Of a DNA stretch of 64,000 nucleotides, positions 10,698 to 22,900 are shown one piece after another. Position 1 is the first letter of the stretch. Each line of letters starts with the position of its first letter. Source of the DNA: Buxus sempervirens (Eukaryota; Streptophyta; Magnoliopsida; Buxales; Buxaceae); assembly GCA_947561395.2 (NCBI GenBank), contig OX387186.1:40009220-40073219 (forward strand), given 5' to 3'. Below the pieces are notes generated by a model. That model saw nothing but the letters and a program-made list of their open reading frames with translations. It was not told the origin of the DNA and made no database searches. A program made the translations under genes and the position numbers.

Positions 10698-12100
10698 CTT
10701 TCCTTATCATGTATTAATCCAACTCATAGAGGACCCTCTAGCAGGATAATTTTTATCTCCCTTTGTAACATCATATTTGGGAGGATATATTACAAATAAA
10801 TTCATTCTCATGATATAAACGATTGCAGGGGCTGGATCAGCATAAGTAAAGGTCTCATGATTAATTGCTTCTGTTTAAGTTTTTGCATTTTATTCAATCA
10901 TAAGCTTTGCAGATTCCCAAGTCAACAATGGTTGAGACTCTGTGATATTTCACATATTTCTCTCAGAAGTGATGGTTTATGGTAACAAACTACTCCTTCG
11001 ACGACTTCCCAACGAGAAAATTTTGCTGGTGCCCCTGTTCTCTTATCATTATAATTTTTTCCGATGGAAACTTTATTTGCATGGATTCCCCCTAGTACTT
11101 TCCTGATCAGTTACTTGGAATTGTTCAACTTTCAATTCCCTACTCCCTGTTTAAGATTAAGCAAAATAAGCTTTCAACCTTATATTATTCCGAACAAAAT
11201 CAAAGAAGTAATGCCTCTTGGTATGTCAGCTTTAGGAGGGTCCCTAAATTCTTTTAATTTGGTATGTATGGTATTCCATGTGCCTTCTACTAGTTATTGG
11301 TCATGTGTTAGTTCTCAAGTAAATATTAGCAATCTGTGTCAAGGAGAAGGGCACCTTCCAAAATTTTTTTTTTTTTTTGGATAACATACCAAACATTCTT
11401 CAATTCACTGGCCGGAACCTTGTAGGTCAAATATAGGTCAAATTGGGCATCCCATTGCATAGGCTGAGGGGACAAAAGTGAGTCATGTTAGTGGGTTACT
11501 TGTTTTGAGAAGGTGTAGTTGAGCTTGGTTTAGCCCGAGCATAATTAGGCCCTAATGTGGAAGAAGACGAATCCAAGGGTTAGCCATCTTGTTGGTATCT
11601 GAAACAATGAAAGATCAAGGCTGGTTTGGTGCTAACTGCTTGACTTGGCTTTCCCATTTTTTTATTAGCCTTGAGATTAGGAATTTTTCAATGTATCCAT
11701 CGTCCCCAAAATTCTTTGCTGGACCAATTTTTGTTAGGGTTTGGTTTTGTTTTTACTTCAATTTTGATGGATAGTACTTATATTAGTAAGGCCAGGTGGG
11801 AAATATTCACTAGATTCTAGCCCGCCTTTTTCTTTGCAATCAAAAGTCCTAAAAACACTCCCTTATTCTATATATATATATATATATATAAACCAACTCT
11901 TATCTTATCAATAACTACTGGTTTCTATCCCCTAAAAACCTACAATTGAAAATCATGTCAACTTCTGAATACGTCCAGTACTGCACATGCCTCCTCAAGT
12001 AATTAAGAAGAAGATTACATTTGGGTATAATAACCATCAAGTATCAGTCATATTTTTGATTTTTGTTATTTAGTTTATTTACTCACTTATGAGGCCTTTG
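10698..12100. other. Intergenic, no gene recognised
   Basis: AT-rich DNA with a T run near 11362 and an (AT)n stretch near 11871-11890. The longest open frames (for example 11064-11384) match nothing I recognise. Confidence 0.4.
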
Positions 12101-12576
12101 TTTAAATTTGCTTTCAAAATTTGTTGTCAAAAGTTATAAAAAAAAAAAAAAAGCAAAAAAGAAATTTTTCATAAGATTTTGAAGAATAGAAAAATAATTT
12201 GTTGATTTTATTGAGCAGCAATGATTTATTGCTTCTTCTCCAAAAAACAAAAAAATAGTTTTAGCAAAATAATTTATTGACATTGTTGAGAAGCAATAGT
12301 TTAGTGCTACTACTGCTTCTTCTCAAAAAAACCAAAAAATGCTTCAATAAGGGGCAAAAAGACTACAAATTTCTAACCAAACATGGTTTTTTCTTTTTTA
12401 AAGTGCTTTTTTACTTTGAAAAGCAAAATAATACTTTTGAAAATCAATACCATTGATATTGCTTGTCTAATTTTGCTTCTTTGCTTATGTAAGCAAAATC
12501 ATGCTTTTTATAGAAATAAGAGTGTTTGTTTAGGTCTTGTTTTTGCTTCCATAATGAATCAAACATTTATTTTGCC

Positions 12577-12600
12577 TTTTGCTTCTCATGAGAAGCAAAA
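12577..12600. repeat. Perfect 24-nt palindrome
   Basis: TTTTGCTTCTC followed by ATGAGAAGCAAAA is perfectly self-complementary. GCTTCTC/GAGAAGC recurs many times between 12220 and 13560, so this is probably a junction of inverted transposon ends. Confidence 0.85.
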
Positions 12601-12819
12601 AAAAAAAAATTTTTTTGATTTTTGGTTGTGTTTAGTATTGCTTCTCAAAAATTGCCTCAAAAAGCAAGAAAAGTAACTAGATTGTTTTTGCTTTTATTAA
12701 ACATTTTCATGAAGCAAAACAGTTTGGCTCACATTTGTTTTACTGTAGAGAAACAAGAAAGCATGTTTGGTAACATCAAAAAATAAAAAATTGCTTCTTT
12801 GATAATATTATCATTATTA

Positions 12820-13070
12820 TGGTAGGAGTGGGTGATGGTGGTGGATGGGTGGTTTTAATGATGGTGCCGATAGTTGGAATTGAGAGTGGATGGTGTGGTA
12901 GGTGGAGGTGATGGGGAGTGAGTGATGGGTAGTAGTAGTAGTAGTGACGGTGCATGGGTGGTGTCAATGGCAATGCCCAAGGTGGGAAGTGAGGGTGGCT
13001 CGTGGTGGTGGCGTGACGGGTGGAGGTGGTGGTGGGTTGTGTGGTAGTAGTGGTGGTTTGGGTTGATTGT
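12820..13070. repeat. G-rich GGTGGTG minisatellite
   Basis: Degenerate GTGGTG/GATGGTG/GTAGTAGTAG repeats. On the minus strand they produce His/Pro-rich open frames that I regard as artefacts of composition. Confidence 0.75.
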
Positions 13071-13103
13071 TGGTATTAGAAGCAATAAGCAAAAAATGAA
13101 AAG

Positions 13104-13106
<3 letters not shown>

Positions 13107-13136
<30 letters not shown>
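13107..13136. repeat. (AT)n microsatellite
   Basis: About 15 AT units flanked by inverted AAGCAAAT/ATTTGCTT, inside the foldback element. Confidence 0.85.
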
Positions 13137-13139
<3 letters not shown>

Positions 13140-13562
13140 CTTCTCAAGAAAGGCAATTAGATTTTTTTTTGTTTCATCATGAGAAGCAAAAGCAAATACT
13201 AACCAAACATGCTTATTGTTTCAAGAAGTTTGATTTTGTTTAAATAAACAAAAAGGCATAAGCAAAAAGCACTGTCAAATGCGAAATTTATTTATTTTGA
13301 TTCATTGCTTTAAATACCAAACGCCCACTAAACACCCCCACCTCCACACCCACTCTGAACTAATCACCCAGCCACCTATCACCTATCCAGAAATAATGTG
13401 TGTGCATTTTATCGTTACCAAACAAGCATTTTTGGTTTTTGGCAATATAGCAAATGTGAACAAAAAAGTTTTGCTTCATGAAAGGATCATCACAAAAGCA
13501 AAACTACCTTGTTGCTTTTCTTGTTTTTTGAAGCAATTTTTGAGAAGCAATACCTAACACAC

Positions 13563-14335
13563 AGTTGACCCAACTCTTTTAATTTTCAATGACAATTTAT
13601 CTTAGACAGACTTCTATGTTGTGGGTAATGCATGAGAGGTACTCCGGGCAATTATTCAATCAAATTCTGTATGGGTCTAGGTTTCGATATGAGAATTGGA
13701 ATATGTTAAAATAATAATTGTAATCAAGAAATCATTAAACAAGTTTTACTTGTTATTGGAGATTGAATCAATCTCCCTTGCAATGATTTTTTTTATTTTT
13801 TTATATATATTTGTAAGAAACTTTTAAACTGGGTCCATGGACCACAATTCCATAGGCGTAGAGAGAACTCAGCCCACAAGTGCCCAACTGTAGGGCATTA
13901 TAGTCTTAATGTTTGGGAATTATGGTGCCTATAAGCATTTAGAGTTGATTATCATCCAGTGAACCACATATTGCTGTGTGAGATTCCTCATCAAGGAGGG
14001 AAATCAAAGTCCATGTGCCTCTACATAAATAAGAAATCTAGAAACTTAAAGAGAACCAGAATGAAAATTTGTTTCTTTAAGGACATCAAGTCCATAGTAC
14101 ATCTCCTTACATAAATAAGAAGTCAATGAACTTCAAAGGATTAGAATGAAACTTTTTTTCTTCCTTATGATAGCTATCTTCTCTATTTTCATCACATTTA
14201 CATTGACTTTTGACATGGGATTTCTTAAGCTAAGTAGACGTGGATATGCCCATACAAGTTAAACCTTGCTGTGTTTGTTAAAGGCTCTTGCAAGCTCCAG
14301 TTAGACTTGTAGCTTCAAACATTTTCCTGGGCTGC
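13563..14335. other. Intergenic, nothing recognised
   Basis: Contains a direct repeat-like pair (CTCTACATAAATAAGAAATC near 14018 and CCTTACATAAATAAGAAGTC near 14105) but no supported gene. Confidence 0.4.
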
Positions 14336-14489
14336 TCAGTAATTAGAACCAAACATCACCTTCGACATTAGCTGTCCAAAACCAGGTCCTGCAGGCAGTT
14401 GCAAAGCATGAATCTCAACCATCTGATGCCGAGGAAGTTCAGGACCCATCTCCTGATTCAACCACTCGTCATTGAGAAGGTAGATCTCT
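14336..14489 (-). CDS. Orphan terminal-exon candidate, 50 codons
   Basis: On the minus strand an acceptor-like TATGCTTCAG is followed by a 50-codon open frame ending in TGA at 14336. It starts EIYLLNDEWLNQEMGPELPR and ends PGFGQLMSKVMFGSNY. The composition looks like a real protein end rather than AT-rich noise, but I do not recognise the family. The preceding junction would be phase 1, unlike the all-phase-0 CASTOR gene, so it is not part of CASTOR. Upstream exons were not found between here and CASTOR. It may be a gene fragment or a captured exon. Confidence 0.3.
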
Positions 14490-16251
14490 CTGAAGCATAA
14501 AGCTCATACGTGTACACCAAAAAAAAAAAAAAGGAACACATTAAGCATTGGAACACAAATGATCTGTATTTATGATATATGTTTTGTAGAACTTTTAGTT
14601 GGGATATTTATTTTTTTTTTAAACTTTTTCTCATGATGCCATTTTTGTTAGTGCTTTTCCATTTGCAGACACAGAATTCATTCCCATATAGTGTGTTTTT
14701 TCTATTTGCAGACGCAGAAGCCATTTTTATCATGCCATTATAAATTCATACCTCTATCAATTACTAATAGCAAAGGTTCCTATGGGTATTCTTTAGGATT
14801 GACCTATCTTCCTCACAGGTTGCAGACAGATTTCCTGAGAATGAATACAGTGAGATTCCCCACACGCACACACAGAGAAAAGAAATGAAATTGGAAAAAA
14901 GGGAAAATTGTCATTAATGTTCTTCTATGGATCCATTTTCAGGGATTATCCATTTTTAATCCAGATACAGTTAATTCCAATTGATTTTAGCCCACTATAT
15001 ACTTCAGAGTTCTGGTTTGAGGACCTTCCATCTTTGGCTTGTCATTTACTACAAGACAATATTAGATTACTGTGCTCTGGGACTTCATTAAATTGTTTCT
15101 CCTTTAAACAAGAAAAGCTATGGAAGAGAGCCCCAAAAAAACACAAATAAAGTTTTGGGATGTGTACCATACTATTGTCTGGATTGCATTAATTAGATAA
15201 TTGTAATGATAATAATAAGGCATCATACATGTATGGTCCAAAAGTATTGAGGTCGCTTTTGATCACTGATGGATTGTAGGTCCCCAGTCCTTGAGTTTAC
15301 CCCCTTCAGGTTTTCAACAATCCTAGAATACCACCATGAGGCTTTCAATATGTTGCACCCTTTTAGAGGTTTGGCTATTAAAGTCATAACTAAGAAAATG
15401 CTAATTGACAAATTTGCCCTCTCATTATTTACATTTAATTTTAAATAAGCTTTTATTTATACCTTTACTACCAAAAATGAGATGTGATCCGGGTCTAACT
15501 TTTGTCATTTGACCTAATGTTATAAACATTGAACCAATACACTAAAGGGTAATCTGGGTATTTAATTTTAAATAATCAGGATAAAAGGGGTAAAATTATC
15601 AATATATATATTATCTCTCACCACCTCACCAACATAGTTAAAATTTTAACAGTCAACCCTCTAGAAGGGGAAGACTATCACACCCATCAAACCTTGAAGG
15701 GGAAGTGCGATTGTCTAAAATCTCAAGGGGTAAACTGTAATTATCCCTTTTTTAAAAATAAAAATTCAGGCAATAATGCTTTTGAATGAATTATATAAAA
15801 TGATTTAATGATTTTTTTTTCCCATTTTCTATTAGCAAGGCAACTAGAATTGAATTATAATCAACCAACAAAAGCATGCTAATAGTGTTTAACCCTTTTG
15901 ACCTAATCTGAGGTCAAAGTACCTGACTGTTTTTGTTAGTAGATTTTGGGAAGGTAATTGTGTCAAACATCAGCATCATTTGGCTTGACCACCATATGAC
16001 ACTACATTATTGTCTTGGATGGTGGAAAATGCATAAGCTGATGAGGTTATTAATTATCTCAGAAGAATTAAGTGAGATTGAGACCACCATGAATAGCAGC
16101 AGCTGTAGGAGTATGTTAAACCTTTATAACTATGTCAGAGCATTACTAACATGAAGCCTAATCTGCTAAATATCTGTGCTTATCCACCAAACAAGTTAAT
16201 AAATGAATAAAACAAAAGTAAAAGTTAAAAAAAATGAAGAATTTCTGAAAA
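14490..16251. other. Intergenic, nothing recognised
   Basis: AT-rich sequence with short A and T runs. The open frames (14691-14888, 14908-15150, 15933-16154) match nothing known to me and have no splice or codon support. Confidence 0.4.
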
Positions 16252-16417
16252 TTAAGAAACTGAAGAATAACTCAAGAGCTTTACAGCAGCAACAGGTGGA
16301 AGTATAACATACAAAATATCGAAGGCAATTGTACATTTTTGAGCATTCAAACACTTAGGCCTTTCTTGAGTAATCAGCTCCCCATCATAAGGAGCTTCTG
16401 CTCCATTCTGAATTTCT
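16252..16417 (-). CDS. Weak terminal-exon candidate 3' of CASTOR
   Basis: A good acceptor (pyrimidine-rich tract then CAATGCAG) precedes a 54-codon open frame (EIQNGAEAPYDGELITQE at its start) that ends in TAA. It lies about 335 bp beyond the CASTOR stop on the same strand. A frame of this size can occur by chance, and the phase does not fit CASTOR introns. It could equally be CASTOR 3' UTR. Confidence 0.15.
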
Positions 16418-16751
16418 CTGCATTGATAGAATTGAGAGAAAACTGATCAACAGCTTCAAGTCATGTATAGAAACATCACAGCTCAGAAATTAACCAGATT
16501 GACAGACAGCTTCATAGCTCAGACATCAATCAGATTGACTTGGATTTACAGACTTCTTCATTACCATAATTCAAAGATGATTTCTGGAATTGGAGATCGC
16601 AAAAATGAGGCCTGCACTATAATCCACTCCACTATTCTCTACACTCAATGCAAATTTATGATGGACTGGTTACCAATTGTGTTCCCAACCGATCGATCTT
16701 GTACCAAATTATTCAGCATGAGAGCATTACAGAGATCAATGAAATATTTTA

Positions 16752-16970
16752 TCATTCCTTCTCAGCAATCACCACAAAAACATCCTTGGATGACCACCTC
16801 CGTCTCTCATTCTTAGTTGGAGGATTGATGACAGCTCTTTCTTCATTTGCAAGACGGTAACCAATCACTATCTCTCTCCTCTGTCGGGCACGTAAGACTA
16901 TTTCATAGAAACTCAGTTCCTCGGATTCATCAAGGTAGAGATCAGCTTGTCTTATATGCATCTCATTACC
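16752..16970 (-). CDS. CASTOR: CASTOR exon 12, C-terminus (823-894)
   Basis: Encodes [20 protein letters not shown] through the conserved end [16 protein letters not shown] and a TGA stop at 16752. Acceptor GAACAG. The C-terminus is complete, which supports an intact gene. Confidence 0.95.
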   Translation of the reverse strand, partial: GNEMHIRQADLYLDESEELSFYEIVLRARQRREIVIGYRLANEERAVINPPTKNERRRWSSKDVFVVIAEKE

Positions 16971-19900
16971 CTGTTCGATCAAAAGATACATGAACAAGTT
17001 TCAAAAGATATGTGAACAAGTAACAACCACACCTTGATTGCAAATATGAGAACTATAAACACTACTAATAATAATGATATTAAGAACTTTGATGGGTGGA
17101 CTTTTGAAAGGAATTTTCAAAGTACGCTTACTTTATCATGGATCAAGTAGTCCACATAATTTCTAAACCATTTATAGAATTTTCTGATAGTTTATCAAAC
17201 AGAAAACCCTTAGTTCCTCATATCACTTTTGCTCTTAAGATTATCAGCTATGCACAAAGAAAATAAAAGACAAATTAAAAAGCATCATCAGAAGATTAAA
17301 AATTTTAAAAAGATCCAACTCAAATTAAACAAAGGTAAAGGAAAAGAAATTTCTAATTGATGTCAATTATTGAAACATTATAAAGAGATACTAGCTACAG
17401 TTCAATGGCAAAAACATGATAAAATGTTTTTCTCCTGTTTTATAAAAGAAATCCCCATCCAGGGAAATGAAATAAACCATTACAAATTGTCCAAATCTTA
17501 GGTCAATTGCACCTAGATCAAAGGACCTATCTTCACATCACTGAGTAAATCACAAAATTCATTAATTGGATAACATTTTAGCTATTAAATTCAAAAATCA
17601 ATTCTTCATTACTTGAAATGGTTGAAACAGCAACTTTGATCTGTGGCAGACCTTTCAGCTGGTCCAATACCTGGGAATTCCAAACTACTAAGTACTAATC
17701 AAGGGTCCACATAAAAGGATTTCCCTTTGGGTCTAGGAAAGAACTGCAGACTCTCTCCAGACAGTCCTCAAGCTCTTATTTGGTCTTATATCTAATATAA
17801 AGATAAATAATCACTTTGCATGTGATTTACTCCAATATAAATATAAGGATTTCACCTTAATTTTCTTAAGCTGGTCCACAACTTCATTTGGAGTTCTATC
17901 TAGATAAGGATTTCACATTGCCTCGGATAAATATAAAATATAAGGATGTCATTATCTTCTTTTAAATCAAGGATTTTTAAGGAAAGAATAAGACTTATGA
18001 CACCATCTCACTTGGTTTCTTGATTTCTATAGCAGTATAAATGCACAGATCTAGAAATGACAAGGTGATAACTGAAATCCTTGCTTTACACTAATAAATG
18101 CTATATGTTGAATACACAAAATCAATACTCTGTTCGCTTACCTGTAGTGCACTTATTATGATGTCTAAAAATTTTCAAGGTCATGTTGAACACTCATCAA
18201 CAACGTAAATAGATATTAAGAAAAAGGTCTTAAATTTATGCCACATTACAAGTCAAAATCCAATATTGGCCCACCCAGGAGCTCTAATTTCACTGGCACC
18301 CCAGATTTTTTACTCATTTAGTGTATATCTGACATTCATCTTATGCCTGTTCAATTTTTTATAATACAGTGTGTTCGTATGCACTAGAAATGGCATTAGA
18401 AGTTTTCTTTACCAGCGGACCTCTGTTCTTTTGCCTTTTCTCAGTAATAATGATAATGATAATGATGATGATGATGATAACAACAACAACAATAAGCCTC
18501 ACCTAACTAATTGGGCTCAGAAAGATGCATCCTGTTCCTTCATCCCAATTTGTCACCATACTTTCAATTTGATTATAATTATCTAAATCCATTTTTATTG
18601 ACTATCCAAGATTCCTATCAACCTCTTAGATTCTTCAATGAGTATCCCCTTATACCTTCTCATAGTTGCCTCCACGGGTCTCTTTTTTATATGCCCCATC
18701 CTAACCCGTTTTCCTTTTTCTTATTTTCTATTTAGACAACAGATATACACTCTGGGAGGGCCCATTTCTCACCTTATCTTCCCTAATGTTTTAACAAATT
18801 CATCTTAACATCCACATCTCGACGATGTTCATCCTATACATTTTAACTCTAGGCAGAATGATATCCACAACCAAATTTCATAAACAGCAGCAACAAATAT
18901 ACGTTGAGCAGTTGAGAATTCATGAAAAAATCGTTAATTAATCAGGAATACACAGGTGTGACACCGATTTTCAGTTATGCACTTATGGCCAATGGTAAAT
19001 ATGGCTAACTATTGAGTTATTAGACAGAATAAGACTAGAGATAATAATGATGGTCAACATCTTATGATCATTCTGTTAGGCAAAGGAAATTGTCAGATAG
19101 ATCAATCATAGCAAAGGAAAGCTTACCTCCTCAGCAAACAATTCTTCTAATACATCATTTATTTGCTTATCTTCTGCAACCATGGCCAATGCCATACTAA
19201 CAAGCTCATTTGATAATACATAATCACTAATCTTTGACATGGATAACAGGTTTTTGGTCCGTGGATCCAGAATTTCACTGATTATCACTGATTTATCTGA
19301 AGCCTGCTGCATTTCTCCAATCCAAGAACCCTGTGAGAAGCTTCCTCTGTGAACATGATTGACCATTGCATCTCTGTAAGGGAGACGTTTAGCCTGAAAG
19401 GGAAAAAAAGGAGAGAGAAATAGATACATACTTAGAATTCAAGGTAATAAAAATTCAAAAATACAAGATAAATAATTAATTGATTGCAGTTAAGCGTTGA
19501 AGAAACAAAAGAACAGAAAATCCTGGATGTTTGACATGATTCTTTTAATGTTAAACCACAAAAATTAAATTGCAAGATAGATAAAAGACAACAATAGCTA
19601 TACAAATCATGTTCTCCCAACCCAATCTGTCAAGAACTACATCTTTTGTTAGAAAACGTGTATCAAATTCTTCTGGACGAAGGCCATCCAAGCTATTTTT
19701 GGTATTTTGCTCATCTTCTTAGATTCATGAGACTTAAAGCTTTCATTTTACCCATGTAATGTCTGCCAAAATAGAGAAAGAAGAAGAATGTCTATCTTAT
19801 TTCTCCACTGTTGCTAGAATATTGGATGGGTTGTTGTGTAGTTGTCACTGTAGTTACCATAGGTTGTTGTGTAGTTGTCCCCCACAACCACAAAAAACAA

Positions 19901-22900
19901 CACGTCCCCCACAAGCTGCAGTATATATATCATGTAGATCCAGCTTGGAACAAATATACTCTGATCGAATTCTGCATAAGGCCTTTGTGCAAGCTGATCA
20001 TCAGTTCTCACAAATTGTGTGGATATATCATCACCGAGTATTTTGTCCTGCACAAAGTAACAAGTTACTTAAATATGTTAGGTCCTTTCATGGAATATTG
20101 GATTGTAGTTAATATGTAGGGCTGCCTGATAATTACAGTACAGTAGTATATGAGTAGGAGCTGGTAAGGCAATCTCCTGAAGAAAATGTTGAAGCCAAGT
20201 CAGCTCACTAGATGTGTGAGACAGCCTCTGCACTTGACCTCACAACCACCATCTGTATCTTACTCTTCCAGGAGATGAGATTTTCTCCCAATAATGTGCA
20301 ATATCCTGTGGTGGATCATCTATCTAAGGGTGACCCTGCCTAGTTTGCATCTGCAAAGACTTAAGACTCTGAGATGACCATGCTTCCTGAATAATATACC
20401 ACAACCTGGAGCTGTCTTTAAATATTGAATAATGAGTAGTAGCCTCCCAATGTAGGAGTCTAGGAACTTCTAAGAATTGGCTCACCACACTCCCTGCATA
20501 GGAGATATAGGGTCACATAGTAGTGAGAGAGTTTAATTTCCTAACTAGTCAATGGTATCTGCTAGGATCTGGAAATATGTCTCCCTCACCCGTCAATAGT
20601 TTCTGAGTTAAATCCATTGGAGTGCCAATGGGTCTAGCACCAAGTAGTCCTATTTCTTCATGTATTTCAAGTACATACTTTGTCTGGTGTAAATTAATGT
20701 CCATTTGAGATCATGCAACTTCAACAAGAAATAACATGATTTTCCCAGATCCTTGGTATGGAATCATTTTTGTAGAAACTGTTTCAACTTGGTAATGCAT
20801 TCTGGATCATTTCCACTGATCTGTGATCACAACATGATCCACATAAACCACAAGTACAATATCCCAGCATCAGAGTACTGATGAAACATTGAATTATTCA
20901 TGTGGCAACAATGAAGACCAAAATCTAATACTGCCTTAGAAAACTTCCCAAACCATGCTTGTGGGGGGTTGATTAAGCCCATAAAGTGCTTTCTTTCAAT
21001 TTGTAAATAATGCTCGAAGAGCAACAAAACCAACGAGTTGCTCCATACAGACTTCCTGAAGTAAATCACCATGAATAAAAGCATTCTTGACATCTAATTG
21101 ATAAAGAGGCCAATCCAAATTAACAGCAAGAGAGATTAAGATCCCAACAGAGGAAATCTCGGTAACTTGGAATAACATCTAATCATAATCAATTCCATCT
21201 GTCTAAGTGTAGCCTTCAGCTACCAATTACACATTTAACCAATCAATTGAGCCATCAGGATTAAATTTGACAGTATATACCCATTTACAACTCATGGTCT
21301 ACATCCCAGGAGAGAGAGAGAGAGAAACAAGGTCTCAAGTCCCATTGTTAATGTAAATCGTCCATCTCAACTTCCATAGCTTTCTGCCAACCCGAATCAG
21401 AAAGGACATCTTGAACTATCTTAAAAGAGAGACACTAGAGAAATTAGAAGTAAAACAAGAAAACAAAGAAGATAATGAGTGAGAAGAGACAAAATTACCC
21501 TTGGGGTGTTTTGTTACACTACACAAGACCAAGTATCTTTCTGAAAAGCAATCGATAAGGTAGAAAGATCAACAGCTATAGGTGGAACAGAAGGCAATGC
21601 ATAAGGGGATGGGGGGCCTCCAGCTGATGATTTTGGCCATCTGGAATATATATGTAAAGGACACCTGGGCTGGGACAAGGATGGCACAAATGCAGAGAGA
21701 GGACTTGGGAGTAGAAAAGGGGATGGAAGCGACACGAGACGTAAAGGTATAGTCTTCTGGGAAACAAGTAGCAGGGTGATATGACTTGGATTCCTCAAAA
21801 GTGACATCAGAAATGGTAAAGTAGTGATGCAAAATAGTGCTATAACAACATTATCCCTTTTGTATGGGAATAGACAAGAAAGATACGAGTTGAATGAAGT
21901 TCAAGTTTATCAAGTCTGGACCCAAGATGCTGAACACAGGAATACACCCAAATATACGAGGGGTCAAGTAAAACACAAGAGAGGAAGGAAACAAGATGGA
22001 GTGAGGAGACGCACTGTTCAGAACAGAGGAGGGCATCATATTGATAACATTCCGTTAGATAGATCACTGAAAAAATGTTTAGGAACATATATATGAAATA
22101 ATAGAGGTCTTGCAACATGACGATTTTTGCACTCAATAACACCATTTTCGTTGTGGTACTTAGAAGCGAAAAGCTTGATGAATAATTCCTTTATCTGAAA
22201 GATTAGGATTGAATGATTGAGAAGCATATTCTTTCGCATTGTCAGCGCGTAAGAAACAAATTTTATGAATAAACTGGGTTTTTATTTCCTTTCAAGAAGT
22301 CTGAAGATATGCAATAATTCAAAATGAATTTTCATAAGAAACAACCATGTGATGCAAGAGTAGTCTTTAACAAAGGAAGCAAAATAACGAAAATTATTAG
22401 ATTGAACACTAAAAGAACCCTATACATTAGAGCGGACTAAATCAAAGGGGGTGGATACTTGACTAACAATGCCAGAATGAAAAGAAACATGATGGTGTTT
22501 ACTAAATAGATATGCTTCACATGACAATGAAGACACTTGACCAAGACTCCCCAACATTGAAGAATAGAGAAAGAATGATGACCAAGACAGCAAAGCCACT
22601 AAAAAAGGAGAGCATGCCTGAGAAGACAGGCAAACTGATATAGGTGTGAAATCCAGGTAGTAGAGATCACCAACTTCATGCCCCCCACACCAACCATTTG
22701 CTTCGTCTTGAGATCCTAAAAGATATAAAAGAATGGGTAAGAAGTAACATAATACAGAAGCTATTTTGTGATTTTACTGATTTAAAGATAGAAAGTTAAA
22801 GGGCAGACCAGAGATATGTAAGCAAAAAACAATGACAAATCAAGATGAAGATGAATGTTCCTAAAACCTTGAACTTCGACTATAGAACCACTAGCAAGGG

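Larger units (their letters stand above)
12621..13562. mobile_element. Foldback-type element with inverted repeats of about 165 bp
   Basis: The left arm (about 12621-12785, starting TGTGTTTAGTATTGCTTCTC) is matched by the reverse complement of the right arm (about 13395-13562, TGTGTTAGGTATTGCTTCTC). Both arms then share CAAAAATTGC, CAAGAAAAG, CATGAAGCAAAAC and the TGTTTGGTAAC phrase. The core holds a G-rich GGTGGTG minisatellite and an AT run. There is no coding capacity. Long arms suggest a Mutator-like or foldback element; no target duplication was found. Confidence 0.6.

Noticed and set aside
12776..13106. His/Pro-rich minus-strand proteins
   Set aside because: Direct translation of the GGTGGTG minisatellite; no start or splice support.
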